NCBI GenBank assembly: GCA_002102555.1
Contig: MCFL01000004.1
Location: forward strand, 496,001-560,000
Reading direction: 5' to 3'
DNA length: 64,000 nucleotides
From: Catenaria anguillulae PL171
Lineage: Eukaryota > Blastocladiomycota > Blastocladiomycetes > Blastocladiales > Catenariaceae
Numbering within the stretch: position 1 is the first letter of the stretch; each line of letters begins with the position of its first letter. The notes under the pieces are model-generated. The model saw only the letters and a program-made list of their open reading frames with translations, had not been told where the DNA came from and did not search any database. Below are positions 36,853-49,036 of this stretch, piece by piece. Position numbers and translations under genes: made by a program.

Positions 36853-39800
36853 TCACACCCCTGGCTCGCTAGCTGAACGGAAAGGCTCGGTTGATGTTGC
36901 AGATGCAACTGACATTGTCCGCTGCCTTTGTGAGTGGTGGCAGCTTGTCGTATCGTCTGTGAGGGCCAAGATCGATGTGGAGCCGCAGTTGCGCTGTTGC
37001 TGCTGGAACTGTGCTTGGCGGGACAAGGCAAATGCCCACTTGAGCTTGTCTTCTGCAGAATTGCATTGAAAGTATTGAGGCTGCTCCTTGTTGAGCAGTT
37101 GAACCGTCTCACAACTGACGTGGGTGCTTGAGCAACAGTTGGTGTGGCAAACGTGCATGCATCCTGTTATGGCCGACGCAAGCCATGTGCGTGAGCATCC
37201 ACGTTAGAAAAATGTGGGAACAAGCTGTTTCGCACCATGACAACGCATCGCAAGCTCCCCAGATGAAATGGGCTGATGGCACTCGCGGCAGACAGTGTAC
37301 AATTCGACCTTGACCCCGGCAAAGAAATGACCCAGCTTGACGATTGGCCATGACTTCATGTCGTCAGGCTTTTTGTTTTGACCACCTCCAACTGATCCTT
37401 TGGCCTGATCTGCTACCGGTTCGCTGACTTCCTTTTGTGGGGTCAACGCATCCCTTGCCTCGTTCAATGCTTGTGCGGTCGCCTCGAGGTCACGGTCGTC
37501 ATCCTCAGTGCGACTACTCGGGTCGTCCGCCAACATCTCCTCCTTGATCTTGGACAAGACCCTGAGCTGAGTTTCGTAATCGGCCAGACTTTGCATGTTG
37601 GTCTTGAGCATTCGCACAGCCGTGACCCAGGCCGTGTCTTGTGTATCCCCGATCACGGTATCCGTGGATTTGGCAACAATCACCTTGTTACTCGGCACGT
37701 AACGTGTTTCCTTGATGAGCTTGCTGCGGACATTGGCAATCTCACGATCGAGCTCGGCGCGTTCCATGTCTTGAGCACGGAAAGTGAAGGCGTCAATGTC
37801 GAGATCGTTCATGCTACCAAATTGGCGAGTGCCCAGAGTGCCCAGCGGAGAGGAGGAGCGGTAGGATACTGTGTCGTCCATGAGTGCGTGCGGTGGAATG
37901 TTGGCCCAATCCAGAGTGCGAATCTCAAAGATTTTGGGCACAACTTTGGCGGCAATCCGGTTGTCGGGTGAGTGATTGGTGCAAGAGACATAGAGCAAAT
38001 GAGTCCTGTTGACAGAGTTAACGTCTGTCAGTGTTGATTCAACCATGTCTGACGAGGAACAGGCGATCAGTTCATACCTAAAGTTCACCACAACTGTGCC
38101 CTTGCTCAAAACTGCCGAATCCTTTTCGGAATCAAACAAGTACACGCCATCTGGTCGAATATCCAAAAACTTTGACTTCCAGCCATCCAATCGACGTCGC
38201 TTGGGAATCATAACCGAACCGCGCCGTGATGGAGGCGCGGTCGCAGAGGCAAACGACGATGTGGCGGACGAACGGTCGGGGGAATGCGCTCCTCCAGCCG
38301 ATGGTGACAGCGGTGAGCTTGGCGAGCGGCCTTTGGCGGCCATGACATGACGCGGGGCCATTGTCGTGCGACGAAATGGTGCAAGCCAGCCGGACATTGT
38401 GGACTCTTCGCCACTGCCGTTCGCGCTACTTGGGTATGGGTTATGGCTGTTGCTGTTGTGGTGGTCGTTGCCATCCGAAGTCGCCGTGTGGATGGATGTG
38501 CGAGATGATCCGTGGTTTTGGGACTGAATAAGGAGCTGCGTTGCTGTTTGCGTTTGGACTGCTTGCGCGCGGGCTGTTGCGAGGAGTACTTGAGCCTCGC
38601 GCAGTTCGCCTTCGGTGCTATTGAGCTTGGACTGGGTTTCGATAAGGCGCTGTTGCAACTCCCTGAACCGGTCTTGGTGCCGCTTGGATAGCTTGCCGCC
38701 GCCGGCCGTTGTCGCAACACCAGTTTCGTTGACGGCTCCTGCCTCCCCATCACTGGCCTGCTGCTGCTGAGACTTGCGCGACTGCTCAAGGTCAAGCTTG
38801 GTACGATCCAAGTCGGCGCTCGTGTTGGACAGTTGAGCACGAACAGTTTGCAATTCAGCACGGACAGCTTCCAAATCTGCCTGATGACGTGCAATGACAG
38901 ATTGTGCCTCCAACCAGGCCGCATGCGAGCTTGAAACCTGCTCTTGCAAATCCACGACAAGGGACTTTGACTCTTGAAATCGAGATTCTGCGTCACTGAG
39001 CTTGGTCTGCACCAACTGTTTGACTTCGGAAATGATTGCCTCAATGTCCTGCAGGCTGACCGATTCGGACGATGCACTGAACGGCTGGCCACGGAGTTGA
39101 GCCCTCCAATGAATCATGTTCGCAGCCACGAGCGCATAGGTTGCATCTTGCTCATTAAGCAACGAATCGCGAGCCTCGATTTGACGGCGTAAACTCGACA
39201 CCTCGGCTTTCAACTTGTCCGCAGTGGAACGAGCTTTTTCGGCCTCCTTGGCAGCTAACCCACGCGCGTCCGCTGCGGCGTGAGCTTCGGTACGCAGCTT
39301 GGTCTCAAGCTCTGTGATTCGAGCCGTTAATCCTTGGCTGCGCCCTTGACTGGCACTAACCTCCTCCTGCAGCGCCCTCACCTTTTCACGCTCCGCTGAC
39401 AAGGCTCCGCGCGCGTTGATCAAATCGTCCGTCATGGACTTGACCTCGTCCTTTGAATGCTCCACATTTTCCTGTGTCTCGCGACGAATGGACCGCAGCT
39501 CCATTTCCATACGTGCCTTTTCCATAGTCAAGCTCGTAAGCTCACTCGCCTGTTCCTTGATCTGGGTCTGTGCGCGCTGCAAGTCCTCGTGCAACGCTTC
39601 CACCTGGCGCGACTTGTTTGCGACCTCGGCTTCGGCCTTTGCCACCGCGGATGCGCCGCCCGACAGCTCCTCTGATGTCGACTTGTACTTTTGACGCACA
39701 TCTTCCAGATCCGCCAACGCCTTGTCCAACTGTTCCTTGGTATCGGCCAACTCCTTTTTGGTTGCATTGAGCTCGGTCGTCGTCCGAGCAAGCTGCTGCT

Positions 39801-41898
39801 TCACCTCGCGCGCTTCATCGGCGGACGTGCGCGCCGCTGTCTGAGCAGTGGCAAGGTCTTGCTCAAGAGCCTTGATGGCGAGCGAGTTGGAACGATCCGC
39901 GGCTTTGGCTGCAGCCGCAGCAATGGCTCGTTGCTGCGCGAGGCGGCACTCGAGGTCGCGGACACGCTCTTGCCCTTCGGTCAACGCTGCTTGCTTGTTC
40001 TTTTCTGACGCGCGCAAATCGGCAACGGTGGACTCGAGCGTCTGAAGCTTTTCAGTCACAGAAGCGTGTGCCAGCTTGAGCGTTTTGAGCTCCGACTCGA
40101 GGGCGGGGTCGGATTTGGTGACCACTTGCGCCTGGGTGGGCGACGAGATCTGTGGTACGACAACCGGAGACAAGAGCGGGGCTACTGTCGGGGAGCTTGG
40201 TCGGCTAATGGGTGGTGCACCTGTTGGCCGCACATACGAGTATCCGACAAACTGGAGCTCATTTCCCCGAAACTTTTTGAGCGGGCCGTTCGAGTCGGGT
40301 GCAGTCAGTGGGTCCATGTCGTCGTCCAGCTGAAAGTACTTCGTGTCCGTGTCCGACTCGAGCTCGGGAACAAACGGTGGAGTCATGGCGTGCAAGTTGG
40401 ACCAGTCGATACCCTTAAAAAATGCGTGTGCCTTCACTTCACTGGCCCCATTCTTGCCCAGCCGCTTGGCGGGTTTGGATAAGAGGCTGTTGATGAGGTT
40501 TTTGAACTCGTCTGAAACCTCGACGTCATCAGGGAAATCGATATTGCCCTGTACAAGAAGCATGCCCACCAAACACAAAATCAAAACGTGAGTTAACCAC
40601 ACTACAAGTACGATGCAATGCCCTCCACTAGCATTTGGCGAACGTACATCCGCAGACATAATGTTGGCATACGTGACCGAAATGGAGTCGTCGGTAAAGG
40701 GTGTAGTCCCAAACAGCATTTCATAGAGCACGACCCCGACACCCCACCAATCTGATTGCAGCCCGTAAGCTGCATTCTTGCTGTTTTGTGACTCGAGAAC
40801 CTCGGGTGAAATGTAGTCTGGAGTTCCCACCGAGATTTGGCACCGCACCATCCCGTCTGGCCCAACACGTGCGCACGATCCAAAATCGGCCAGTTTAATG
40901 TGGCCGTCGCGGGTAATGAGAATATTGTTGGGCTTGATATCGCGGTGCATGTATCCTGCGGAGTGAAGAGCCTCCACCGCGGCAACCATTTGCGATGCAT
41001 AAAACTTGCCTCAGATTCCTTGAGTTGACCGTTTTCCTTGTTATCGAGGAGGCCCATGAGGTCGCCGCCTGGAAGGTATTCCATGGCAAGGTAGAGGTGA
41101 TTTTGATCTTGGAATGCCGCATGGAGGGAGGTGAGGAAGGGCGAGTCGAGTTGTGCAAGAATATCGCGCTCCTCCATGAAGTACTAAGTCAAACGTCCAA
41201 CAGGTGAGCAGTAGATCCGAAACAGCCAGGGCTTGACCCAAGACGCACATCAAGGTTGGATATCCGGCCTTTGAACAGCTTCTTCATCGCGTAGAGCCCG
41301 CCATCATGTTTGTCTCTAACGAGCGACACCTCGCCGAAATACCCTTGACCAAGCCTTTCAATCACGTCGAAATCAAGAGCATTCACTCGAGTCTTTTTCA
41401 AAAACTCAACCGTTGGCTCAACTGTGTTTCCAGCACAGACGCATTTGTCAGATTTGCACCAGCCCATGTCGATCGGTGAAGCTGGTTCGCACATTTCTGC
41501 ACAAATGCATTCATGGCGGGACAATCCACCTTGACTTCATTTGCCGTGGCGCGTATGTCATTGTAAACCGCGATAAACGAGTCGTAGAGCGTGTCGAGGT
41601 CGGGCGCCATTTCATTCACGTTGGCGCGAACAATGCTCCCGTCGCTCGGTGCTTGCTCCCGAAAGGATTGGGCCGCAGTGCGCCATGACAGGCAACGGTG
41701 GCGGTCCAGAGACGACTGGCCAGCGGCTTGCTTTGGATCTGTTGCGGTCGGCATTTTTCGCTTTGCGTCTCCGATGCGACGGTGGCGGGACCAGCCGGAA
41801 TGATGAAGGTCGTCAAGGGTTGGGAATCGCGGTTGAGGCGGCAGAATCTGAATGGTGAGGGGGGAACCTTTCAATGCTTCATGTGTATTCTGCGTCAT
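36853..41898 (-). CDS. Rho-associated kinase (ROCK-type): kinase, coiled coil, PH with inserted C1
   Basis: AGC-family kinase of the ROCK/MRCK branch, which in animals phosphorylates myosin regulators downstream of Rho. Kinase motifs: [47 protein letters not shown]. The AGC tail ends in the ROCK-like hydrophobic motif [10 protein letters not shown] coiled coil of about 600 residues follows (38.5-40.1 kb). The C-terminus is a PH-like domain ([20 protein letters not shown], later [10 protein letters not shown]) with a C1 zinc finger completed only after splicing the 72-nt intron 37164-37235 (CRECHQP then [14 protein letters not shown]), then the PH end ([10 protein letters not shown]). No CNH domain is present, which favours ROCK over MRCK or citron. 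One base seems missing near 41012, between SEA and FYASQM. Intron borders near 41440-41490, 41180-41250 and 40545-40655. Confidence 0.85.
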
Positions 41899-42162
41899 GG
41901 AATCTAATGCATTGATCTAGTTCACAATTGTTGGCAATCCTTTTAGTTGTTTCGGGCACAAAGTGTTCGCACGCACGACTTTTTAGTGGTTGTCTGGCTG
42001 ACGTGTTCATACGCGATGGATCGGAGGACTTGAATTGGATCGCCTCCGGAACATAATGGCAGCTTGACGTTGAGGAGAGCTCTCTTCCAGACTCTGACAC
42101 ACGCAATTGCATACCTATGCACATATACAACCTCGATAGTCTATGCTACACCCCTCGTCACA

Positions 42163-42750
42163 ATGGATTTTGACCCTGCTCTCTGCTTCGAGTTTGGTTT
42201 CTTCAAAGGCAAGGATCAGTCCTCACACCGCATCCCCTCATACCTCCCAGCTGACTCCAACCCGATGCTCGTTCAGACATCATGAAGGAGCTCCGCAAGG
42301 TTGACGATAATATCCACATCCGAATCAACGGCCTGCCGCGCGGACCAAACTTGCAGGATCACTGCAAAGCGTTTTGCGCGCAACTGCTCGACAGCTACGC
42401 CCTTCGCGACCGCTGGATTCAAGGATGCATCGGAGTGTTGGACAAGGAAGTCGAGGCGCAAAAGGAAGTGCTCTCGGAAATGGAATCGCCCGACCCAAGG
42501 CAGCAGAATTTGGTTGCCGAGCTGGAACGCAAGGTGCGCATTAGCATTTCACTCGACGATGAGTCGGTTGGCAAGCGGGTTGACGGCGGAGCTGTTTCTG
42601 TAGGCCCGGCTCATGCGCAACGAAAGCACAGTCGATGGCATTTTACGTGAACGGACGGCAGATACCATTCGTCGGCGGTGTATGCTGCGCATGCCCACGT
42701 CCACGGTCGACTCCCCGGTCTCACGTCCAGATGGGGGCAACAGCGCATGA
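42163..42750 (+). CDS. MIX23: MIX23 (CCDC58) mitochondrial intermembrane-space protein
   Basis: Small mitochondrial intermembrane-space protein linked in yeast to protein import stress. Three exons (42163-42196, 42277-42533, 42604-42750) join to 145 residues, matching the usual size of about 144. Recognisable parts are DIMKELRKVDDNIHIRIN, the cysteine-bearing DHCKAFCAQLLDSYALRDRW with QGCIGVLD following, and a C-terminal VDGILRERTADTIRRRC. The first exon is only 34 nt and both later junctions are needed to recover the family C-terminus. The gene is divergent from ROCK, starts about 265 bp apart. Confidence 0.82.
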
Positions 42751-42905
42751 TGCACCAATCCATCAAGAATCCCGCATGTCAAGTCGAAATTCAACTGTAT
42801 ATATATCATGTTCCACCCTGAACGAGACAGCACATTGATTCAGGCACGGAATAACGCAGACGTAACCTGCACATTAACGGTCCACACACTGTCCACATTG
42901 CAAGC

Positions 42906-44404
42906 TTACATGGCCATCACGGGTTGATGCTGTTGCTGTTGCTGCTGTTGTTGCTGCGAGGGTGGCGCAACCAACGGCTCGTTGCTACCGAGCGACTCGG
43001 GGCCCGCCGCCGATTTTCGGGCACAGGCGGCAGCGGCGGCATGTTTCCGCGTCTCGGAGACGGCACGCCCTCGGGAATCGCGCTCAGCTCGGCCGTTTCC
43101 GACCACAGCCGCTGGTTGAGCTTTTCAATGTCAGGCAACACTGTGACATGCAACATGCAAGCGAATTGAGCAACAGGGCGCAAAAAAAAGTGGGTTCAGC
43201 GAACAAAAGGTGCGAACCCAAATGTGCATACGGCACCGACGATAAGTACACCTTGTTGAGAAAGTCGAGCATGGCCGACACGCACACGAGCGACTCTTCA
43301 ATCGGGAGCGTATCGTACACGGAGTGGTTGATGGCAAAGGGGTTGTGGGGAGGCGGGGTCACGGCGAGAAACACAATTTCGGCGATAATGTCGCTGAGGT
43401 GAATGGAATCTGCCAATAGCGGAACCGCAGTGGTCAGAAACGGTTGGAGGAGGAGTTGAAGGATGAAGCAAAGTCGGAGATACCGTTGGTCTTCCAGGCG
43501 TTGACAGTGTCCAGCTTGACTGGGTAGTCCTCCTTGGACGTGTCCGTGAATCGAGCCAGTTTCGCATGGTTTGTCCGAAGCTGCGATTTTGTGTGTGAAT
43601 CAGATGAGTGCGATCAAGGATTGGAGCCCAGTGGAGAGAATCATCGACGCACCCACACGAGCGGAAACTTGTACTTGGCATAAGCGGCAATCAAGAAGGC
43701 GGTTTTGCTGGTGTCCTGTACATCGGGAAGGAATTGCTCGCCCATCAGTGAAGGGAGACGGCCACAACTTGACCGAGGGCATGGACGCACCTTTTCCATT
43801 TCGCGGTCGCACGGCGAAGCTGGGGGAAGGGCGTCGGTAGACTGCCATGCAAGCCTGCGAGGGTGGAATTGAAGCAGTGAGATGGACGCATATGACCACC
43901 GACAAAGGAATTTCGAAGGGACCTGTGCTGGGTTTTGGTCGCAAGAAGGTTGCGGCTCCTATGTGGGTGAAACAAAAATGAGCCGTCAGCTTCTACCGGC
44001 GTTTTGCATGCGCCGCAGATTCGCATAACCGGGTTGAGGAGACGTACTGCGAGCGGGCGAGAATGACCGTGTTGGGCTTGCTGACGGTGTTGTTTGTGGC
44101 CTCGGGATCATTGTACACGCGCAAAAGGAGCTCCTCACGGCCACGCAGATAGAGCTCAAAGTACTTGAACCCCTTGAGGCATCCGAGGGTCAGGCATTCA
44201 GCGAGAAACGCGTGCAGCGGTTACCTCTGTTTGGCCTTGAAACCAGGACAAGAAACAAGCGTCAGGTCCAGTAACTCTGCTTTTGAACAGGCAGCCATAT
44301 CGCAGATCACGGACCTTCTGAACCTGTTGCTGAGGAGCAGGAGCGGCATAAGGGTTGTGGGCGGGTGTGCCGCTGCCGTACGGCGATTGCATTTGCGAGT
44401 ACAT
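42906..44404 (-). CDS. Conserved-looking multi-exon protein, family not recognised
   Basis: I do not recognise the family. Protein-like exons on the minus strand, in order: MYSQMQSPYGSGTPAHNPYA (start); LTLGCLKGFKYFELYLRGRE with a VYNDPEATNNTVSKPNTVIL segment; DTSKTAFLIAAYAKYKFPLV; NHAKLARFTDTSKEDYPVKL; VNAWKTNGISDFASSFNSS; SIHLSDIIAEIVFLAV; LPIEESLVCVSAMLDFLNK; LPDIEKLNQRLWSETAELS; then a P-rich and polyglutamine tail ending HQPVMAM. Introns use the same GTGCG/GTACG donors as neighbours. One base seems missing near 42998, in a G run before the glutamine tract, and another around 43445. Soluble and helical by appearance, with no signal peptide. Confidence 0.6.
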
Positions 44405-45606
44405 GATGCTTGTGGTTGGTGGGCGATCGATGGAGGGCGCGGTTGTAACAGTGAGGCACTCTCTGAAAGTTGGATCTTGCAAAGGATGATGAAAGAGGGG
44501 GTTTTCAGCCTATTTCAGCGAGTTGGATGTGCGACTCGATTTCATGGCAACGCTTAAAAACACATTGGTAAATGTTTTCAAAAGTGTGACGGTGAACACC
44601 CAATACAGATGTACATACGGCACTCGTACGGCCTCGCAACTCTGCTTGCAAGGCACCCCGATCCCGCGCGGCAAAGCTTCACATCCCACGGGCCAGTGCC
44701 ACCCTCTCCACTTCGAAGTATGGGTCCGGCAGTTGCATCGAGCTGGTAGGGAGAATAAAGGAACATGGACGCAGCCTGCGCTCGACATCAAGCAATTTCA
44801 CACGGCGATGGACACCGACTCCTGTTGAATGAAGCCCGAATCGGCCGCTGGCAAGCAGCTGCCCATCTATGAACAGTCGGCTGTTTTCTTCGCGTGAATC
44901 GGGCACGTTCAAAGTGTATCCTTGCGTGCATGCACCGTGCCCGACCGTTGGTGGGAAATGGTGGGAAGGCGGCAATCCAACCGAGCGCAAAGAACCGCGC
45001 GGCGGCAATAGTTTGCAATGGAAAAGGCGGAGTGAGCAGCGCGCTTTTCTCGATTTCGAGCAAGGCTGGGACGTGGACCTGAATCCAACAACGTGCCGGG
45101 GCAGGCGAGTCTGGCTCCATAGGGCATGCTACTTAGATGTGTAGGCCTTTTGCACGTTTTGTGAGCTAGGCAAGTCGCTAGGGATGTGTGCACCCTGTCC
45201 CCGCTTGAGGGTTTTCCCCCTGTTGGCATCAATTGAGCGAGTGAGAAACTCTACAGTCAATGTCCAGAGTGATGGAGACAGCCAACTCCGTTCCCATGGT
45301 ACGTAACTTGGCACCGTGTTCATGGGCCCGCCTCGGGAGTTTCGCCGTCATTTTCCTGAAACCTACAAATACCACTGACCGTCCCGTCCTGCCATGCCCT
45401 CTAGCTCGTGCTCAAAGACGCGTCTCAATTTCCGTCTCGCACCCGTCACTGTTGACATTCACACAATACCTACCCGAACACACCTCGACACGCCTCCTCC
45501 CTGCCTGCCCAGGTTGGTTCACATATACCTTGATTCTCCCGCTCTTGCATCCTTTGCCTCTTTTCTTGTGCTCACTTTCCCGATCTCTGATCAGGCCGAC
45601 TCCACC
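44405..45606. other. Gene-free intergenic region
   Basis: 1.2 kb between the starts of two divergent genes. It contains several overlapping short frames on both strands, none with family-like sequence. The last 200 bp before 45607 are pyrimidine-rich, which suits a promoter and 5' leader for the FAS1 gene. Confidence 0.4.
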
Positions 45607-46887
45607 ATGATCCGCAAATTTCTCTTGACCGCACTCGCGGCCGCGACACTTTTCCTAGCTCCCGCTGCCCTCGCTGCCCCCTCGGCCGCCGCTGGTCTCT
45701 GCCTCGACACCCCGGCGCGCTCGACCCAGCACGTGTTCAAGTACCAACCGCGCAAAGGCGACGGCGACGAGTCCATGCTCGACATGCTCCGCAAAGACCG
45801 CCGCTTCTCCAAGCTCGTCGAAGCCATTGGTCGTGCGGGCGGTAACTTGCGCGATGACCTCGAGGGTGGCGGCAAGGACAAGATGCTCTTGGCGCCCGTC
45901 AACCAAGCATTCGAGCTCATGGAGGAGCAAATGGGTTTGCGCGTCAAGGACATGAGTCTCGAGGACTTGAACAAGCTCATCATGTACCACGTTGTGCCTG
46001 GCGAAATGTACACGCGCGACGACATGTGCGACGGCGAGCTGCTCGAAACGGCCCTTCAAGGTGGTAAGATGCTCGATCCCAAGCGCGGCGACCAAGGTCA
46101 AGTCATTCGCGTCACCAAGTACATGAACCGTGTCGTGCTCAACATGTACTCGCAAATCATTGATCCTGACATGCAAGCGTCCAACGGCATGATCCACGCC
46201 ATTACCGAGCTCTTGATTCCGCCCCGCCCGCTGTTCGAATCGCTCACGTACTTGCCCAACCTGTTCTCGACGCACGCCATCGCCTTGCAACTCACGGGAC
46301 TTGCCGACAAGGTCGAGCGGTCGCCTGGCACCACTGCCTTGATCCCGACCAACCAAGCGTGGGAAGCCCTGGGACCATTCAAGCTCATGGGCCTGTTCAT
46401 GCCCGAGAACCGCCACGTGCTCAAATCCATCCTCCTCAAGCACTACATTCCGCACCTGACCTACATTCACGAGCTCATCAAGGACGAAACCAAGGGCAAG
46501 TACACTGCCGCCAACCTGTGCTCGATGCGTGCCCGCACCCACGGCCGCCGCGACGACGATGACAAGGAGATTGAAAAGGAGATGCCTACCTGGGGCGAGG
46601 ACAAGGTCATGATTCGCATTGGGTGCCGCGGTGGCGAGTTGCGCATCATGGTCGACGACGTGCTTGTCAGCTTGCAAGACTTGCCAGCCGAGAACGGCGT
46701 GATGCATTCGCTCACGTCGCCGCTCATTATGGACGATGACGAGGACGATGGTGGCGACAACGACGATGACGATGACGATGACTCCATGCGCCGTCGCCGC
46801 CTTCGCCGTCATCGCGCGGGTGCCAACAAGCGGGCAAACAAGTCGCGTCATGAAGAGCATCGCAGTCTGTTTGGGTTCCATTTCTAA
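45607..46887 (+). CDS. Secreted protein with two fasciclin (FAS1) domains
   Basis: Probable cell-surface or secreted adhesion protein. A cleavable signal peptide is clear (MIRKFLLTALAAATLFLAPA, then ALAAPSAA). FAS1 domain 1 runs to about residue 215 and keeps the conserved LLAPVNQAF and LIMYHVVPGE motifs and the closing NGMIHAITELL. Domain 2 (about 220-375) has TALIPTNQAW, LLKHYIPHL and NGVMHSLTSPL. After it comes a run of aspartates followed by a strongly basic tail ending SLFGFHF. There is no GPI-anchor-like hydrophobic end. Single exon, no frame errors. The open frame extends upstream to 45394, but the signal peptide fixes the start at 45607. Confidence 0.88.
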   Translation: MIRKFLLTALAAATLFLAPAALAAPSAAAGLCLDTPARSTQHVFKYQPRKGDGDESMLDMLRKDRRFSKLVEAIGRAGGNLRDDLEGGGKDKMLLAPVNQAFELMEEQMGLRVKDMSLEDLNKLIMYHVVPGEMYTRDDMCDGELLETALQGGKMLDPKRGDQGQVIRVTKYMNRVVLNMYSQIIDPDMQASNGMIHAITELLIPPRPLFESLTYLPNLFSTHAIALQLTGLADKVERSPGTTALIPTNQAWEALGPFKLMGLFMPENRHVLKSILLKHYIPHLTYIHELIKDETKGKYTAANLCSMRARTHGRRDDDDKEIEKEMPTWGEDKVMIRIGCRGGELRIMVDDVLVSLQDLPAENGVMHSLTSPLIMDDDEDDGGDNDDDDDDDSMRRRRLRRHRAGANKRANKSRHEEHRSLFGFHF

Positions 46888-47623
46888 GGGCCGGCTCTGT
46901 CGTTGCTGGATAGCTGCTGAAAAAATCTCCGGCGTGTGTCGGTGTGAGTCTGAAGTATTCCGTGGTGTACATATGGTTTCAGTTTCTGGTTCATGTGGCT
47001 GTGAATCCTTGTCGTGACCGGCAGTCGTTTCCCATTTTCTTTTGTGCCTTTACGTCCCGCCTGGTGTTGTTTTCGTTTTGTCACCACGATTCCCATGGGT
47101 GAATATCAATCAATCAAAAAATGAGTTTGTGTTTCGTTTTTTCTTCACTCATGACATTTGGTAACTTGACGATTAACCGCTGTTCCCAATGTAAGTGAGG
47201 TGGGAGTTTGACGCCACGAGCAATGGAGTCAAGCTGCTCTTCAAGTCAAGCGTCGGATCGACGGCCCTTTGACCTCGCAGATCATGGCTTGGCTTGACTC
47301 GCGAGTGTGCAACAGTGCAACAGCACGGAGCATGGTCGCGAGTGCATGACAACCATCACGTGAGAAAACAAACAGGTCACTCGGCGGCAGACGCATCGCG
47401 TGCTTTCATCGTGCAACTGCTGGCCACACTGACCCGAAGCAAACGCTGTCAAAAGGCCTGCACGAACCCATACCCATCCATCGCTCCTTCTCCAGGTCCC
47501 TTGGATCATATTGTATGTACTGCTTGCACATCCATCCATCCACACCATTGACAACCACTTGATCATGCTAACTCCTATTCTTCGGACTTGCCTGCCCTCG
47601 CCCCTGCCCTTACCACAGTCATC
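46888..47623. other. Intergenic region
   Basis: Downstream of the FAS1 gene and upstream of eL41. T-rich near 47100, with no gene, repeat or RNA recognised. The last 100 bp are pyrimidine-rich up to the eL41 ATG, as is common for ribosomal-protein gene leaders. Confidence 0.35.
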
Positions 47624-47701
47624 ATGCGCAACAAGTGGAAGAAAAAGCGTACCCGCCGTCTCAAGCGCAAGCGCAGAAAGATGAGGGCTCGCTCCAAGTA
47701 A
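47624..47701 (+). CDS. RPL41: Ribosomal protein eL41 (25 residues)
   Basis: The smallest ribosomal protein, a single basic helix bridging the subunits. The uninterrupted frame starts MRNKWKKKRTRRLKRKRR and ends KMRARSK with stop TAA. Length (25 residues) and the KRKRRKMR core match the universal eukaryotic sequence. It is too short to be found by length-filtered gene finding. Confidence 0.95.
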   Translation: MRNKWKKKRTRRLKRKRRKMRARSK

Positions 47702-49036
47702 GCCCCCTCCTTCTGAGCCAGGCCTAAAGGCTCCCCCGGCCGACCACACGCACAAAAACCCCTCGCGTTGACCACCCCCAGTCCCCCGCTGGTCCTCGCA
47801 CAACCCGTCTTTTTTTCAAGTATTCCAAGTACCCGCTGATCCGTGCACCTTTGTCGATTGCGATTGCCGTTTTCCCAAGTTTCTCTCGATATCTCAAGTC
47901 TTGTCCATTTTGTTTCGCCAAGCTCCCAAACCTCTCGCCAATCTCGTTTCTCATCTCTCAAGGCCATGGATCCGGTCCAAGAACAAGTCCTACAAGTCGC
48001 GCAGGGTGTTGCCCCTCGCTGTCGATTGTCCAAGTTCCCACAAGTGTGTTCCCCAAGGTCGTCTTGTCGGTTTGTCACTTGCTCGTGCTCTGCTCTTGGC
48101 GCCCATGACTGGTGTGCGCCCACCTGCCAAGTTGCCCCTGGATTGCCAAGTCGTGCATGATTATGCGTATTGATCGTTCCTCCCGCGTGTGTTGTCGGTC
48201 GGTTCCAACAACGTTTGCCTATGAAGCTCCCGCCCCTCCCTTGACGGAACCTAGAAGGCCGTCCACCAGAGGTGGTGAAGCAGCCAGGACATTGGGTGTA
48301 GCGTGCCTCTGAGCACGCAACAACCTTGGTCATACTTTTTCGAGGAGTCCTCGTTCTTTTTCTTTGGCCTTGTGTTGTCCCGGTGTGTCCTGCAGGCGGC
48401 CCGTCGTGCACGCAAAGTGCCTTCGGTTCTTCTATGCCGCACCATTGGAGCAGCGGTTGTGGATGGGTAAGCGTTGCGGTTTGGATAAAGTCCCTCAACT
48501 TTTTTTCGGTCATTCGCATCTTTCATTGTTCTTCCTGGTTTTTCCTTGGGCGCTTTGTGGTTGGGTGTCATCACTTGTGGTGTCGTCCGATTGTATCCTT
48601 GCTCGTTGGTATTCCGTTGTTTGGCTCCCTTGTCACTTGTTTGTTCATTCTTCCGCTGGGTCTCACTTTGTGTTCCCTTTGTTGACTTGTTGCCTTGCGT
48701 TTTGGTTTGCTTGGTTGGCGATGTTTTGTTTCTTTGTTTCATTTTGGATCATCTTGGCTGTCGGAGCACTTGGTCTCGGTTGTTGTGAAAGTCGAAATGC
48801 ATGTTCTCTCGGTTCTTGTGCTTCAATCTTCCCTGCGTCACCCCGTTGGGCGAACTGCATCGACTGCATTTGTATGGTGCCCAAGCCATGACCAACAACC
48901 CACCCTACACAAACACGAGTGTTCGGGAGACATCACCCTGTCTGGGTTGGAGGTTGGAGTGTTCTACTAGCGACGACAATGGCAAAATGAAAAATGATAT
49001 ATTTATCTACAAAGTGGACAAACGCAATAGACACAT
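47702..49036. other. Gene-free T/G-rich region
   Basis: 1.3 kb between eL41 and the NOP14 3' end. From about 48320 to 48880 the plus strand is strikingly rich in T and G and poor in A, so a 175-codon frame stays open there with an improbable W/C/F/L composition. No protein family, tRNA or tandem repeat was recognised. It could be a long 3' untranslated region or non-coding transcript. Confidence 0.4.

Noticed and set aside
37204-37235. ROCK ending in a truncated C1 domain
   Set aside because: The apparent stop lies in a 72-nt intron. Splicing completes the zinc-finger cysteines and the end of the PH domain.
45655-46881. 408-codon minus-strand open frame
   Set aside because: Antisense shadow of the FAS1 gene; rich in V/L/H, as expected from reversed codons.
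48364-48891. 175-codon W/C/F-rich open frame
   Set aside because: Product of T/G-rich composition; residue make-up is unlike any protein.
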